A DNA stretch of 58,472 nt from Betaproteobacteria bacterium (GTDB lineage: Bacteria; Pseudomonadota; Gammaproteobacteria; Burkholderiales; SG8-39), in the NCBI GenBank assembly GCA_004298385.1, contig SCTX01000155.1, positions 1-58,472 on the forward strand. Reading direction: 5' to 3'. The translations under genes and the position numbers were made by a program. A model generated the notes under the pieces. The model did no database searches and was not told where the DNA came from. It worked only from the letters and a program-made list of their open reading frames with translations. This document shows positions 7,623 through 17,129 of this stretch, in pieces (position 1 is the first letter of the stretch; each line of letters starts with the position of its first letter).

Positions 7623-8785
7623 GCCCGCACACCAACGCCAAGCTGTTCGCGCCCTGCCCGCGCGGCCTGGAAAACGCGCTCGCCGCCGAGCTCGCCGAAC
7701 TGGGGGCGAGCGCAGTGCGGACCGTCGCCGGCGGCGCCGCCTTCGAGGGCGACACTCGCGTCATCTACCGCGCCAACCTGGAAAGCCGCATCGCTACGCG
7801 CGTGCTGCTGTGCCTGTTCACCGTGGCCTACCGCAGCGAAGAGGACATCTACCGCGCAGGCTATGAGCTCGACTGGCCGCAACGCTTCGACGTCGCGCGC
7901 AGCATCCGCGTCTACCTCACCGCGCAGCGCTGCCCGCTTAAGAGTCTCGACTTCCTCACGCTGCGCATCAAGGATGCGGTGTGCGACCGCTTCAGGAGCG
8001 CCGTCGGCAGCCGGCCCAACGTGGACACGCGCGCGCCCGAGGTGCGCATCCACGCCTTCCTCGACGCCACGCAGTTCACGCTCTACCTCGACACTTCGGG
8101 CGAGCCGCTGTTCAAGCGCGGTGCGCGCGCCGCCCGGGGCGAAGCCCCACTCAAGGAAAATCTCGCCGCCGGCATCCTCAAGCTCGCCGGATGGCGGCCG
8201 GGAACGGCGCTGCTCGATCCCATGTGCGGCGGCGGCGCCTTCCTCGTCGAAGCGGCGCAAATCGCGCTCGATATCGCGCCGGGAATTGCGCGCAGCTTCG
8301 GCTTCGAAAAACTGAATGATTTCGACGCCGCGCTGTGGCGCAAACTGCGCGCCGAGGCCGAAGCGCGGCGCAAGCCGGTCGTGCCCCTGCCGATCTACGG
8401 CAGCGAGCTCTACGGCGATACGCTCAAGCTCGCGCACGCGAACCTGCACGCGGCCGGCCTCGCCGAGGCGGTGCAGTTGAAGCAGGCGAACGCGCTTGAG
8501 ATCTCCGCGCCGGCCAAGACCGGTGTGCTGGTCACCAACCCGCCATACGGCGAGCGCATGGGCGAGCGCCAGGGGCTGGCCGAGTTCTACCCCAGATTCG
8601 GCGATGCGCTGAAACAGAAATTCGCCGGCTGGAACTGCTACATTCTCAGCGCCGACATGAATCTGCCCAAGTTGATCAAGCTGCAGGTTTCCAAACGCAC
8701 GCCGCTCTACAACGGCGCGCTGGAGTGCCGCCTGTTCGAGTACAAGATCGTGGCAGGCAGCATGCGCGGCCACAAGTCGGGCTGA
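7619..8785 (+). CDS. 23S rRNA guanine-N2 methyltransferase, RlmL-like (THUMP domain)
   Basis: This 388-residue class I methyltransferase has an N-terminal ferredoxin-like and THUMP part (residues ~1-160) and a Rossmann methyltransferase part. The SAM motif reads LLDPMCGGGAFLVEAA, and the catalytic base-flipping motif is TNPPYGERMG (NPPY), as in N2-guanine rRNA methyltransferases. It matches the N-terminal half of E. coli RlmL, which makes m2G2445 in 23S rRNA. It lacks the C-terminal RlmK module, the usual state outside enterics. Its start overlaps the ilvA stop by 4 bp. Confidence 0.88.
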   Translation: MSPHTNAKLFAPCPRGLENALAAELAELGASAVRTVAGGAAFEGDTRVIYRANLESRIATRVLLCLFTVAYRSEEDIYRAGYELDWPQRFDVARSIRVYLTAQRCPLKSLDFLTLRIKDAVCDRFRSAVGSRPNVDTRAPEVRIHAFLDATQFTLYLDTSGEPLFKRGARAARGEAPLKENLAAGILKLAGWRPGTALLDPMCGGGAFLVEAAQIALDIAPGIARSFGFEKLNDFDAALWRKLRAEAEARRKPVVPLPIYGSELYGDTLKLAHANLHAAGLAEAVQLKQANALEISAPAKTGVLVTNPPYGERMGERQGLAEFYPRFGDALKQKFAGWNCYILSADMNLPKLIKLQVSKRTPLYNGALECRLFEYKIVAGSMRGHKSG

Positions 8786-8900
8786 CACCGCCAACTTGGT
8801 GCGGGCCGTGGCGGGCCAAACGCTTCGAAGCGCGGTTGGCCGGCAGGTTGCGGGAGCCCGGACCGGATCCCGGGCGATGCGTGAGGCGCGGCAACGCTGC

Positions 8901-9851
8901 TTAAACTGAGTTTGGCTTGACCGCGTCGGAACCCTTCTGCACAAACGCCTGTGAGGTGTCGGTGGCCTGCAACTGCAAGCGATGCCTGGCGCAAAACTCC
9001 AGAAACGCCGTTCTCGCACCCGGCCAGTTATAGTCGTCGGTGATGATCACCCCCCCAACGGCAAGCCGCGGAAAAAAATAGTCCAGGCTGTCCAGCGTCG
9101 GCTGATACAGGTCGACGTCCAGATGCACGAAGCGGAAGCTGCGCCCGGCCACCGCGGAAAACGCATTCGGGATCCAGCCCCGATGCAACTCGACGCGCGG
9201 GAAACGGCGATGTACATTCTCCCTGACCAGGTCAAATGCGACGGCGAAATTGCCGGGCACCATATTGCGCGCAATTTGCGCCGCGCCCGCATCCGATTGG
9301 TCCAGTCCGAGGTCTTTTTCGCCCGGCTCGCTCAGTCCCTCGAATGAATCGAACACATGGAAACCCTCTCCGGCCCAATCGGGATGATCCCTGCCGAAGG
9401 CGAGGCACAGTTCCATGAACGAAAGGCCGCGCGCACAGCCGCACTCGGCGACATCGCCGGCAATCTCCGCGGCGACCCGGCGAAACAGACGGACCAGATT
9501 CTGGTGACGGAAAATCCGCTGCAGCGGAAATGGCGATGTGCCTGTCGCGGCGGCAGCCTCGGCATAGACGGCGGCAAATTCGGGCTCCACCGTCCGGCGC
9601 GCGCGCTCGAGCGCGGCGTTCACGACCATCGCCGTGATCTGTCTTCCGGTTTCGAAATCGCGTTTCACCCAATATGAGTAACAGATCCGCCCCAAGGCCA
9701 GGCGGATAGCCTCGCCTGCGCTGTCCGCGGCGCCGGTCTCGAACTGGTCCCACCCTTGAAACAGGACCTCGATCGCGCCGCGCGCGTCACCGGCCGCGTA
9801 GTAAGCGTCGGCGTCGGAGAGCACTTCCTGCAGAGTGTAATCCTCGGGCAC
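8901..9851 (-). CDS. TylF/MycF family SAM-dependent methyltransferase
   Basis: This 316-residue protein begins with GTG, preceded by GAGAAAGG. Residues ~1-105 form a helical, TPR-like extension (DADAYYAAGDARGAIEVLF). The rest is a TylF-type methyltransferase with a SAM motif AECGCARGLSF and the metal-site region HLDVDLYQPTLDSLDYF followed by GGVIITDDY. Characterised TylF and MycF are macrolide sugar O-methyltransferases, but most homologues sit in unrelated contexts. No sugar or polyketide gene is near, so the substrate is unknown. It has no operon partner: topB lies just upstream on the same strand with about 110 bp between. Confidence 0.82.
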   Translation of the reverse strand: MPEDYTLQEVLSDADAYYAAGDARGAIEVLFQGWDQFETGAADSAGEAIRLALGRICYSYWVKRDFETGRQITAMVVNAALERARRTVEPEFAAVYAEAAAATGTSPFPLQRIFRHQNLVRLFRRVAAEIAGDVAECGCARGLSFMELCLAFGRDHPDWAGEGFHVFDSFEGLSEPGEKDLGLDQSDAGAAQIARNMVPGNFAVAFDLVRENVHRRFPRVELHRGWIPNAFSAVAGRSFRFVHLDVDLYQPTLDSLDYFFPRLAVGGVIITDDYNWPGARTAFLEFCARHRLQLQATDTSQAFVQKGSDAVKPNSV

Positions 9852-9963
9852 GCCTTTCTCTCGTGGCTGAATTCGCTGATAGTCGCCGGGAAGATTGCGC
9901 GCGGCAGGAATCCGTCACGCAGCGATGAACAAATCCCGGCCGTCGCGCCCGGAGCAGAACAGC

Positions 9964-12591
9964 CTAGCCGGCCGCGGCCTTGCGCGCCTTGACCGTTTTG
10001 GCGACGGCCTTGGCGGCAGTTTTGGCGCCAATCTTGGCGACGGTCTTGGCATCCGCCTTGTCCGCAGGCTTGATGACTCTGGCCTTGGCCTCCGCGGGCT
10101 CGGCCGCGGTCTTGCCCGGTTTGGCCGCTCGCGGCGCGAATTCGAAGCCGACCTTGCCGTCTGCGCCGCGCACCAGGAACGCCGAGAACGGCCGGCCTTT
10201 TTTGGAAATGAAGCGGTGCAGCAGATCGGTCCTTCCGGTGGCGAGGAGCTTTTGCATCTGCTCGCGCTCGATCGGCCGCTGCAGGATGATGCGGCCGGAG
10301 CGAAAATCACAGCTCTTTTCCGGGCCCAGGCTTTTCTCGCACACATAGGCCATCGGCTGCTCGAACACCCGCGCATTGCACTTGGGGCACGGGCCGAGCG
10401 GCTGGAGGCCGGAGAAATCCGGCGCTTCCTCGGAGCGGTCGCCCGACTGTCCGAAGTCGAATTCAACCTTCAATTCCGGCGACAGCCGCACCACCGCGGC
10501 GAAAGGCCTGCCCATGCGGCTGCGAAAACCCTGCAGCGGACCGATAGTTCGCTTGGCGATCAATTCCTCGATTTCCTCGGGCGCGAACTCGCGGCTGGAG
10601 ACGACTTTCCAAATGTTGAAGTCGCAGGCCTGGCACTGGAACTTGCGGTAATTCTCCTGCACCGTGCCGCCGCATTTCGGGCACGGCGCTTTCAGCGTGA
10701 GGAATGCGGTGTCGGGAATGTCGCCGTTCTTGATCGCGGAAACCAGCTCGCGCGTGACTTCGACGATATGGTCCATAAACTCCGTCCGCTCGAGCTCGCC
10801 GTGCTCCATCTGTTTCAGCTTGAATTCCCAATTGCCGGTGAGCTCGGGCGAGGTGAGCTCGGTGATGCCGAAGTGGCCGAGCGCGAACATGAGCGAGAAC
10901 GCCTTGGGCGTGGGCACCAGTTCGCGCCCGCTGCGGTGCACGTAGTCCTCGAAAATGAGGCCTTCGATGACGGCGGCGCGGGTGGCCGGCGTGCCCAGCC
11001 CTTTCGCGCTCATCGCCGCGCGCAATTCCTCGTCCTCGACCAGTTTGCCGGCGCCTTCCATGGCAGAGAGCAGCGTCGCCTCGGTGAAGCGCGCCGGCGG
11101 CTTGGTCTGGTTGGCCTTGACCTCGACCCCGGTCGTTTTCACCTTCTCGCCATCGGTAATCGCGACCATCAGCGCGTCGTCTTTTTCGGTGTCGCGGCCG
11201 TAGATCGCGAGCCAGCCCGGCTTCACCATCACCCGGCCCTCGCTCCTGAATGGCTCGCCCTCGACGCGGGTGATGCGCGTGGTGACCAGGAACTCGGCCG
11301 CGGGGAAAAACACCGCGAGGAAGCGTTTCACCACCATGTCGTAGAGCTTGGCCTCGGCATCGGACAGATTGCCCGGCGCCTGCAGCGTAGGGATGATGGC
11401 GAAGTGGTCGGAAATCTTGGAATTGTCGAATATGCGCTTGCTCGGCTTGACCCAGCCTTCTTTCAGCACCTGGCGCGCGAACGGCGCATACGCCGTGATG
11501 CCCTCGCTTCTCTCCTTGCCTTTCACTTTCCCGGCGAGCATTTCCATGGTGGATTTGACCGTCGGCAGATAGTCCTCCGGCAGCGCTCGCGCATCGGTGC
11601 GCGGGTAAGTCAACACCTTGTGCTTTTCGTACAGCGCCTGCGCCAGCGACAGCGTGGTGCGGGCGGAAAAACCGAAGCGGCCGTTGGCTTCGCGCTGCAG
11701 GCTGGTCAGGTCGAACAGCAGCGGCGAAATCTGCGTGGTTGGCTTGGCTTCCTCGGTGGCGATGCCGGGCCTGCCCTCGCATTTCTTGCGCAGGGCCTCG
11801 GCCCGCGCCGCGTCCCACAAGCGTTCGGACTTGGCTTCGGCGTCCTCTTCCTTCGCCGCCTTGGCGAACTTCTCATCGAACCAGCGCCCGTTGTAGGCGC
11901 CGGCGGCGGCCGTGAAACTCGCATGCACTTCCCAGTAGTCGCGCGAGACGAACTTGCGGATGCGGTCCTCGCGCTCGACCAGAATGGCCAGCGTCGGGGT
12001 CTGCACCCGGCCGACGGTAGTTTTGTAGAAGCCGCCCTCTTTGGAATTGAACGCGGTCATGGCGCGCGTGCCGTTGATGCCCACCAGCCAGTCGGACTCG
12101 GACCGGCACACGGCGGCGTCGGCCAGCGGCAGCATCGACTTGTCGCTGCGCAAGCCTTCGAAACCCTCGCGGATCGCACCCTGGGTCATCGATTGCAGCC
12201 ACAGCCGTTGGATCGGCTTCTTGTTGCCGGCGTGCTGCATGATGTAGCGGAAGATCAGCTCGCCCTCGCGCCCCGCGTCGCAGGCGTTGATGACGCCGGT
12301 GACGTCCTTGCGCTTGAGCAGCTTCAGCAGAAGTTTGAGCCGGTCTTCGGTGCGCTCGATCGGCTTCAAATCGAAATTCGGCGGAATCACCGGCAGGTTC
12401 GCGAAGGACCACTTGCCGCGTTTCACTTCGACGCCCTCCGGGGCGACAAGTTCGAGCAAATGGCCGATCGCCGACGACAGCACATACTCGCCGCTCTCGA
12501 AATAATCGCCATGGCGGGTGAAGCCGCCCAATGCGCGCGCGATATCGTTCGCGACGGAAGGCTTCTCTGCAATGATAAGTTTCTTGGCCAT
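9964..12591 (-). CDS. topB: DNA topoisomerase III
   Basis: This 875-residue type IA topoisomerase is of the TopB class and unlinks single-stranded and replication intermediates. The Toprim residues are visible in IAEKPSVAND (Glu9) and DAGREGEL (105-112). The active-site tyrosine is in LTYPRTDA, Tyr329. After residue ~600 come a zinc-ribbon with CPKC pairs and two Toprim-associated C-terminal repeats (one ending near RPFAAVVRL, the other near RPFSAFLVR). The last ~50 residues are a Lys/Ala-rich, histone-H1-like tail, probably a flexible DNA-binding extension. A decayed second copy of the gene's first 20 codons lies immediately upstream. Confidence 0.95.
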   Translation of the reverse strand: MAKKLIIAEKPSVANDIARALGGFTRHGDYFESGEYVLSSAIGHLLELVAPEGVEVKRGKWSFANLPVIPPNFDLKPIERTEDRLKLLLKLLKRKDVTGVINACDAGREGELIFRYIMQHAGNKKPIQRLWLQSMTQGAIREGFEGLRSDKSMLPLADAAVCRSESDWLVGINGTRAMTAFNSKEGGFYKTTVGRVQTPTLAILVEREDRIRKFVSRDYWEVHASFTAAAGAYNGRWFDEKFAKAAKEEDAEAKSERLWDAARAEALRKKCEGRPGIATEEAKPTTQISPLLFDLTSLQREANGRFGFSARTTLSLAQALYEKHKVLTYPRTDARALPEDYLPTVKSTMEMLAGKVKGKERSEGITAYAPFARQVLKEGWVKPSKRIFDNSKISDHFAIIPTLQAPGNLSDAEAKLYDMVVKRFLAVFFPAAEFLVTTRITRVEGEPFRSEGRVMVKPGWLAIYGRDTEKDDALMVAITDGEKVKTTGVEVKANQTKPPARFTEATLLSAMEGAGKLVEDEELRAAMSAKGLGTPATRAAVIEGLIFEDYVHRSGRELVPTPKAFSLMFALGHFGITELTSPELTGNWEFKLKQMEHGELERTEFMDHIVEVTRELVSAIKNGDIPDTAFLTLKAPCPKCGGTVQENYRKFQCQACDFNIWKVVSSREFAPEEIEELIAKRTIGPLQGFRSRMGRPFAAVVRLSPELKVEFDFGQSGDRSEEAPDFSGLQPLGPCPKCNARVFEQPMAYVCEKSLGPEKSCDFRSGRIILQRPIEREQMQKLLATGRTDLLHRFISKKGRPFSAFLVRGADGKVGFEFAPRAAKPGKTAAEPAEAKARVIKPADKADAKTVAKIGAKTAAKAVAKTVKARKAAAG

Positions 12592-12600
12592 AAGGTTCTG

Positions 12601-12690
12601 TCAACGCGCGCGCGCGCGCCCGTGGAGCCGGTCGCGCGCAACATCGTTGGCGACGGAAAGCTTCTCGGCAATGACGAGTTTTTTTGTCAT
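12601..12690 (-). pseudogene. Fragment of a second topB 5' end
   Basis: The 29-codon frame begins MTKKLVIAEKLSVANDVAR, nearly the same as the topB N-terminus MAKKLIIAEKPSVANDIAR that starts 99 bp downstream. After 20 codons, similarity ends and the frame runs into a (CG)n tract and a stop. Several of the differences between the two copies are third-position changes, which suggests a formerly functional homologue rather than a fresh tandem duplication. It now lies in the topB leader, so it might be translated as a short upstream peptide. Confidence 0.7.
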
Positions 12691-12850
12691 AGTGTGTTCG
12701 GGCTTGCGCGTGCGGGCTGAATCAATGTCGATCTGCGCCCCGCAGCAAGCCGCAGCATGATAAGTGCAAACCGGATGGCGAAGCAAGAAGACACGGTGAT
12801 ACGCCGTGACAAATTTCCGCGAAACAGGGACTTAAATGGCTGTAACCGCT

Positions 12851-13309
12851 CTAGTGCATGAGCAATCGGGCGCGATCGGAGAGCAACTCTTCCAGGATGA
12901 GCGAATCGATCGAATGCTGCTGGCTCCACAGAACCATGAGCACGATTACCTTCAGTTTCTCGACGCTGACGCTGTCTTCGGATAACGCCATGGCGCGCTC
13001 GATGATGATCTCGCGCAGCAGCGGCGTGAGCACTTTCGCGCTCTCGAGGAAGGCGAGGAAACCGCGACCTTCGACGCCGAGCTTCGCCGCTTCCACTTCG
13101 GCGTAACCGCGAAACGCCGTGCTTTCGGCGAGAGAATCGGGAAGTGTGCTTTCCTCGGTGGCGGAGAGCCCCTGCAGCCAGGTGAGCGCGTCGCTGATAT
13201 CGTCGTGCTCGAAGCCGGCGGCTGTAAGCTTGCGCGCCAGCGCATCTTGATCGGGATAGCGGTCGGTCTGGTAATAGTTTTCGAAAAGATAGACGAGGAT
13301 GTCGAACAT
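12851..13309 (-). CDS. smg: Smg family protein (DUF494)
   Basis: This 152-residue protein has the Smg/DUF494 signature: MFDILVYLFENYYQ at the start, ALARKLTAAGFEHDDISDALTWL, and VIVLMVLWSQQ near the end. The family is small, acidic and helical. It sits next to dprA in many beta- and gammaproteobacteria and lacks an established function. The gene lies 16 bp after dprA on the same strand, in the usual dprA-smg-topB order. Start and length match the family. Confidence 0.93.
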   Translation of the reverse strand: MFDILVYLFENYYQTDRYPDQDALARKLTAAGFEHDDISDALTWLQGLSATEESTLPDSLAESTAFRGYAEVEAAKLGVEGRGFLAFLESAKVLTPLLREIIIERAMALSEDSVSVEKLKVIVLMVLWSQQHSIDSLILEELLSDRARLLMH

Positions 13310-13325
13310 TCTTCTGGGCGGCCTC

Positions 13326-14399
13326 TTAGGAGGTTCTCTGGTACAGCCCGCCGGGCAGGCTCCCGACCTTGCCGTCGAGCTCGAGTTGCAGCAGCATGGC
13401 CGATACCGCAGCCGCCGTCAAGCCGCTTCTTGCGCACAGCGTGTCTATGTCACAGGGGTCGTAACCGAGGTGCGCGAGCAGGCCGGGGACCACCGGATCG
13501 ATGGCGGCGGGCCGCGCCGGAGGCGCGTTCACTCCCAACTCCTGCAGCAAGTCCTCGGCGTTTTCCACCAGTTTTGCCCCGAGTTTGATGAGCGCGTGGC
13601 AACCCTTTGCATGCGGCGAATGTATCGATCCCGGAATGGCGAACACCTCGCGCCCCTGTTCGGCGGCGAGGCGGGCGGTAATGAGCGAGCCCGAGGCGAG
13701 CGCCGCTTCCACTACCAGGCAACCGCGCGCAAGGCCCGAGATGACGCGATTGCGCCGCGGGAAATTGGCGCCATGCGGAGGCGTTCCCAGCGGAAATTCG
13801 CTCACGATCAGTCCCTCGCGCGCGATGCGCTCACCGAGTGCGCGGTTGCGTTGCGGATAGAGGATGTCGGCGCCGGTGCCGAGCACCGCAATGGTGGATC
13901 CCGCCGCGTCGAGCCCGCCGCGGTGCGCTGCGGCGTCTATGCCCAACGCGAGGCCGCTGACGATGGTGAGGCCGGCGGCGCTGAAAGCGCGCGCAAAATG
14001 TTCCGCATTGCTTACCCCCTGAGGCGTGGCATTGCGGCTGCCGACCACGGCAAGGCCGGGGCGCGCGAGCAACTCGAGCCGGCCGCGCAAATAAAGCAGA
14101 GCCGGCGGATCCGCGGTCTCGAGCAGCGACTGCGGATATTCGCCGTCCGCGAGCGTGAGGACGGCATTGCCTTCCACGGCTGCCCATTCGAGAGCGGCAT
14201 CGACGGCGGAGGCATCGAGATTCGCGAGTATGCGCGCGGCGATCTCGGCGGAAACGATTCGCGCGAGCGCGGCGCGGCCGGCGGCGAGGATTTGCTGCGG
14301 CAGGCCGAAAGCAGCGAGGAGCTTTCTCAGACTTTGACCGCCCAGCCCCGGTACCAGGCTGAGCTTGATCCAGGCAGCGAGCTCAGCATCGTGCCGCAT
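13326..14399 (-). CDS. dprA: DNA-processing protein DprA
   Basis: This 357-residue protein loads RecA onto incoming single-stranded DNA during natural transformation. The SAM-like N-terminal domain (AWIKLSLVPGLGGQSLRKLL) is followed by the Rossmann-like core with AVVGSRNATPQG, SGLALGIDAAAH, FPRRNRVISGLA and EAALASGSLITA. The C-terminal winged-helix (DML1-like) domain, CDIDTLCARSGLTAAAVSA, is present. The ATG at 14399 was chosen over an in-frame TTG 21 bp upstream. The window also carries comM, so a transformation pathway is plausible, though no uptake genes are seen. Confidence 0.93.
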   Translation of the reverse strand: MRHDAELAAWIKLSLVPGLGGQSLRKLLAAFGLPQQILAAGRAALARIVSAEIAARILANLDASAVDAALEWAAVEGNAVLTLADGEYPQSLLETADPPALLYLRGRLELLARPGLAVVGSRNATPQGVSNAEHFARAFSAAGLTIVSGLALGIDAAAHRGGLDAAGSTIAVLGTGADILYPQRNRALGERIAREGLIVSEFPLGTPPHGANFPRRNRVISGLARGCLVVEAALASGSLITARLAAEQGREVFAIPGSIHSPHAKGCHALIKLGAKLVENAEDLLQELGVNAPPARPAAIDPVVPGLLAHLGYDPCDIDTLCARSGLTAAAVSAMLLQLELDGKVGSLPGGLYQRTS

Positions 14400-14459
14400 G
14401 GTAGGTCTCGATTTTCCCAAATCGGGGAATTCAAAAGGGAGGCGCCCTCTTTGCGTGCC

Positions 14460-15515
14460 TCAGGGGATGGTCGCCACGTCGCCGATCAGCACCGAGCGGC
14501 TCGCCGACATCACCAGCGCGTAGGAAACCCGGTCGAAGGTGCGGAACACGAAGACAAGGCCGTAACGCTCGTCCGGCAGCTTGGTCGTCTCGGCCTTTTC
14601 GGCGCCGAACCATTTGCGATCGCTGGTCTTCTCCAGGTTGGCACGGCCAAGACGCAAAAGGGCGAGCACGTGGCCGGGCTCGAGTCCATCGTTTCTGCCC
14701 CGGTTGAGCGTGACCACGTTTTGCGGGCCGGTCTCGCGCATTCCGCCACGGCTGGCGATGATGCGACCCTGGACAAATACAGGGGGCGCATGCGGCGCGT
14801 AGTTGTTCAGCACCAGCGGTCCGGCGGCAATCAGCCGGTCGCCCTTGCCGATCTCCTGCTCTGCGCCGAAGATTTGTATGGTCGCGGGATCGCCGGCCTT
14901 GGTCACCTTGCTGTCGCCGAGAAACACGGCTTCGTAGCCGAGTGTCTTCTGGCTTTCAGGGTCGATAAGCGGCTTCCCCAGGCGATAGATCTGCCACAGG
15001 CTGTCGAGCTTCGCGTCCTTGATGCCGCTGACATAGGCCACGTCACCCGAGCCCAGATACACGCGGTCCGCCTGTGCGGCGATAATGCGCGGCGCGTGGT
15101 CCAGGCCGTCGGGCTCGATCACTAGCGGCCGCGACAGGAAAGGCTCGATAATCCTAGGAGGGATGCTGGGAACGGGCTGGCTGCCAATGTCCTCGGAGCG
15201 CACGCGCGGCGATAGCTTTACCGTTTCACCCATCTTCAGTTCCGGTTGCGGCCCGGAGCGGTCGAGTACAATGACGTCGCCGGGGTAGATCCAGTGCGGA
15301 TTCTTGATCTCGTTCCGGTTCAGTTTCCACATATCCGGCCAGCGCCACGGATCCTTGAGAAACTTGGCGGCAATGCTCCATAGCGTGTCGCCGGGCACGA
15401 CGACGTAGCGATCAGGCACGTTGTCTTGCAGCTTGATGTCCGATCGCTGCTGAGCCATGACGGGCGTGGCCAGCAGCGCCGCGGCGAGTATGGCGAATAT
15501 GATAGACTTGCGCAT
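14460..15515 (-). CDS. Secreted LysM domain protein
   Basis: This 351-residue protein has a clear signal peptide (MRKSIIFAILAAALLATPVMA, cleavage after VMA). It is followed by one LysM domain at residues ~37-86 (YVVVPGDTLWSIAAKFLKDP, then NPHWIYPGDVIVL). LysM binds peptidoglycan glycan chains. The remaining ~260 residues are strand-rich, with no enzymatic motif I can see. Homologues lie next to dprA in betaproteobacteria, transcribed divergently from def exactly as here. It is probably periplasmic and wall-associated. Confidence 0.9.
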   Translation of the reverse strand: MRKSIIFAILAAALLATPVMAQQRSDIKLQDNVPDRYVVVPGDTLWSIAAKFLKDPWRWPDMWKLNRNEIKNPHWIYPGDVIVLDRSGPQPELKMGETVKLSPRVRSEDIGSQPVPSIPPRIIEPFLSRPLVIEPDGLDHAPRIIAAQADRVYLGSGDVAYVSGIKDAKLDSLWQIYRLGKPLIDPESQKTLGYEAVFLGDSKVTKAGDPATIQIFGAEQEIGKGDRLIAAGPLVLNNYAPHAPPVFVQGRIIASRGGMRETGPQNVVTLNRGRNDGLEPGHVLALLRLGRANLEKTSDRKWFGAEKAETTKLPDERYGLVFVFRTFDRVSYALVMSASRSVLIGDVATIP

Positions 15516-15623
15516 AGGAGCCTCGAACCTATCTAAATAGAGGGCTGAATCATATAAAGTCTAGCACGCTTTTTACAGACTTGATTAAATTTAGCACCTA
15601 ATCCGTTCAATTAGCAAGTTTTT

Positions 15624-16127
15624 ATGTCTCGCCTGCACATCCTGCGTTATCCCGATGCCCGCTTGCACAAGATTGCAGCGCCGGTGGAGGAAGTTAATGA
15701 AAGCATCCGCACCCTGGTCGCCGACATGGCCGAGACCATGTACGCCGCGCCCGGTGTGGGCCTTGCCGCGACCCAGGTGGACGTGCATAAACGAGTGATC
15801 GTCATCGACGCCTCGGAAACGCGGGATAAACTTCTGACGCTGATCAATCCGGAAATCCTCGCCGCCAGTGGCGTGGCCGATTGCGAAGAGGGCTGCCTGT
15901 CGGTGCCTGGGATTTACGAGAAAATCGCGCGCGCCGAGCGTATCACCGTACGCGCGCTGGGTGTCGACGGCCGCACGTTCACCGTGGAGGCGGAGGGCCT
16001 GCGTGCGGTGTGCATCCAGCACGAGATGGACCATTTGAAGGGCCGGGTATTCGTAGAATACCTGTCGCGCCTGAAGCAGACCCGCATCCGCGCCAAGCTG
16101 CGGAAGCAGCAGCGTCAGAGCGCGTAA
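15624..16127 (+). CDS. def: Peptide deformylase
   Basis: This 167-residue metalloenzyme removes the formyl group from nascent proteins. All three active-site motifs are intact: GVGLAATQ (45-51), EGCLSVPG with Cys91, and QHEMDHLKG with His133, Glu134 and His137. Cysteine and the two histidines bind the metal. fmt follows after 22 bp, giving the standard def-fmt pair. It is divergent from the LysM gene across a 108-bp AT-rich gap that probably holds both promoters. Confidence 0.97.
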   Translation: MSRLHILRYPDARLHKIAAPVEEVNESIRTLVADMAETMYAAPGVGLAATQVDVHKRVIVIDASETRDKLLTLINPEILAASGVADCEEGCLSVPGIYEKIARAERITVRALGVDGRTFTVEAEGLRAVCIQHEMDHLKGRVFVEYLSRLKQTRIRAKLRKQQRQSA

Positions 16128-16149
16128 TTCACCGCACACCTGCGCGTCG

Positions 16150-17094
16150 ATGCGCCTCATATTCGCCGGCACCCCGGAGTTCGCTGCGCGCGCCCTGGCT
16201 GCGCTCGCGCATGCGGGGCATGACATCGCGCTGGTGCTTACCCAGCCCGACAGGCCCGCAGGCCGGGGGCTGCGGCTCGCGCCCAGCGCGGTAAAAGCCT
16301 TGGCGCAGGAACGCGGCCTCGAAGTGTATCAACCCGTCAGCTTGAAAGACGAGGCGACGCTCGCGCGCCTGGGCGCGCTCGGCGCAGACGCCATGGTGGT
16401 CGCGGCTTACGGGCTGATTCTGCCCGAGCCGGTGCTCGCCCTGCCCCGTCTGGGCGCGATCAATATCCACGCTTCGCTGCTGCCGCGCTGGCGCGGCGCG
16501 GCGCCAATCCAGCGCGCTATCCTCGCCGGCGACGCGCGCACTGGCATATCCATCATGCAGATGGACCGGGGCCTCGATACCGGTCCGGTACTCGCTGCCG
16601 AGTCGCTGCCGATCGCGGCAGACGACACCAGCGCGAGCCTGCACGACAAGCTCGCCGAACTCGGCGCGCGCCTCATCGCGACCGCGCTCTCCCGACTCGA
16701 GCGCGGCGAGTTGAGCGCCGAACCTCAGGCGGCAACCGGCGCAAGCTATGCCGCAAGAATCACCAAGGCGGAAGCCGGGATCGACTGGAGCGAGGCGGCG
16801 TCGGTGCTCGAGCGCAAGGTGCGCGCCTTCAATCCGCTGCCAGGCGCCACGGCGATGATAAGAGGCGTCGGACTGAAAATCTGGCGCGCCGGCGTGAGCG
16901 CGGCCGAGGGCGCTCCGGGGACGATACTGGAGGCCGGCGCGAAGGGCATCGTCGTGGCCTGCGGTAGCGGGTCGCTGTGCGTGCTGGAACTGCAGCGCGC
17001 CGGCGGCAAGAAACTGGCGGCGGCGCAGTTCCTCGCCGGCTTCCCGCTTGCCGCGGGAGAGCGGCTTGAATTTTCCCCGAAGACCACCATCTAA
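16150..17094 (+). CDS. fmt: Methionyl-tRNA formyltransferase
   Basis: This 314-residue enzyme transfers a formyl group from 10-formyltetrahydrofolate to initiator Met-tRNA. The N-terminal hydrolase-like domain begins [16 protein letters not shown]. The formyl-folate and catalytic region reads [18 protein letters not shown] with Asn and His, then [17 protein letters not shown] with the catalytic Asp. The C-terminal tRNA-binding beta-barrel starts near residue 205. It forms a two-gene unit with def. The sequence looks complete. Confidence 0.96.
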   Translation: MRLIFAGTPEFAARALAALAHAGHDIALVLTQPDRPAGRGLRLAPSAVKALAQERGLEVYQPVSLKDEATLARLGALGADAMVVAAYGLILPEPVLALPRLGAINIHASLLPRWRGAAPIQRAILAGDARTGISIMQMDRGLDTGPVLAAESLPIAADDTSASLHDKLAELGARLIATALSRLERGELSAEPQAATGASYAARITKAEAGIDWSEAASVLERKVRAFNPLPGATAMIRGVGLKIWRAGVSAAEGAPGTILEAGAKGIVVACGSGSLCVLELQRAGGKKLAAAQFLAGFPLAAGERLEFSPKTTI

Positions 17095-17129
17095 CAGCTT
17101 CGATAATCAGCGTTAAGAGGAAACCCGGA

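Noticed and set aside
9895-12720. 941-codon rightward frame opposite topB
   Set aside because: It is an antisense shadow of a GC-rich gene. The leftward frame has all topoisomerase III motifs.
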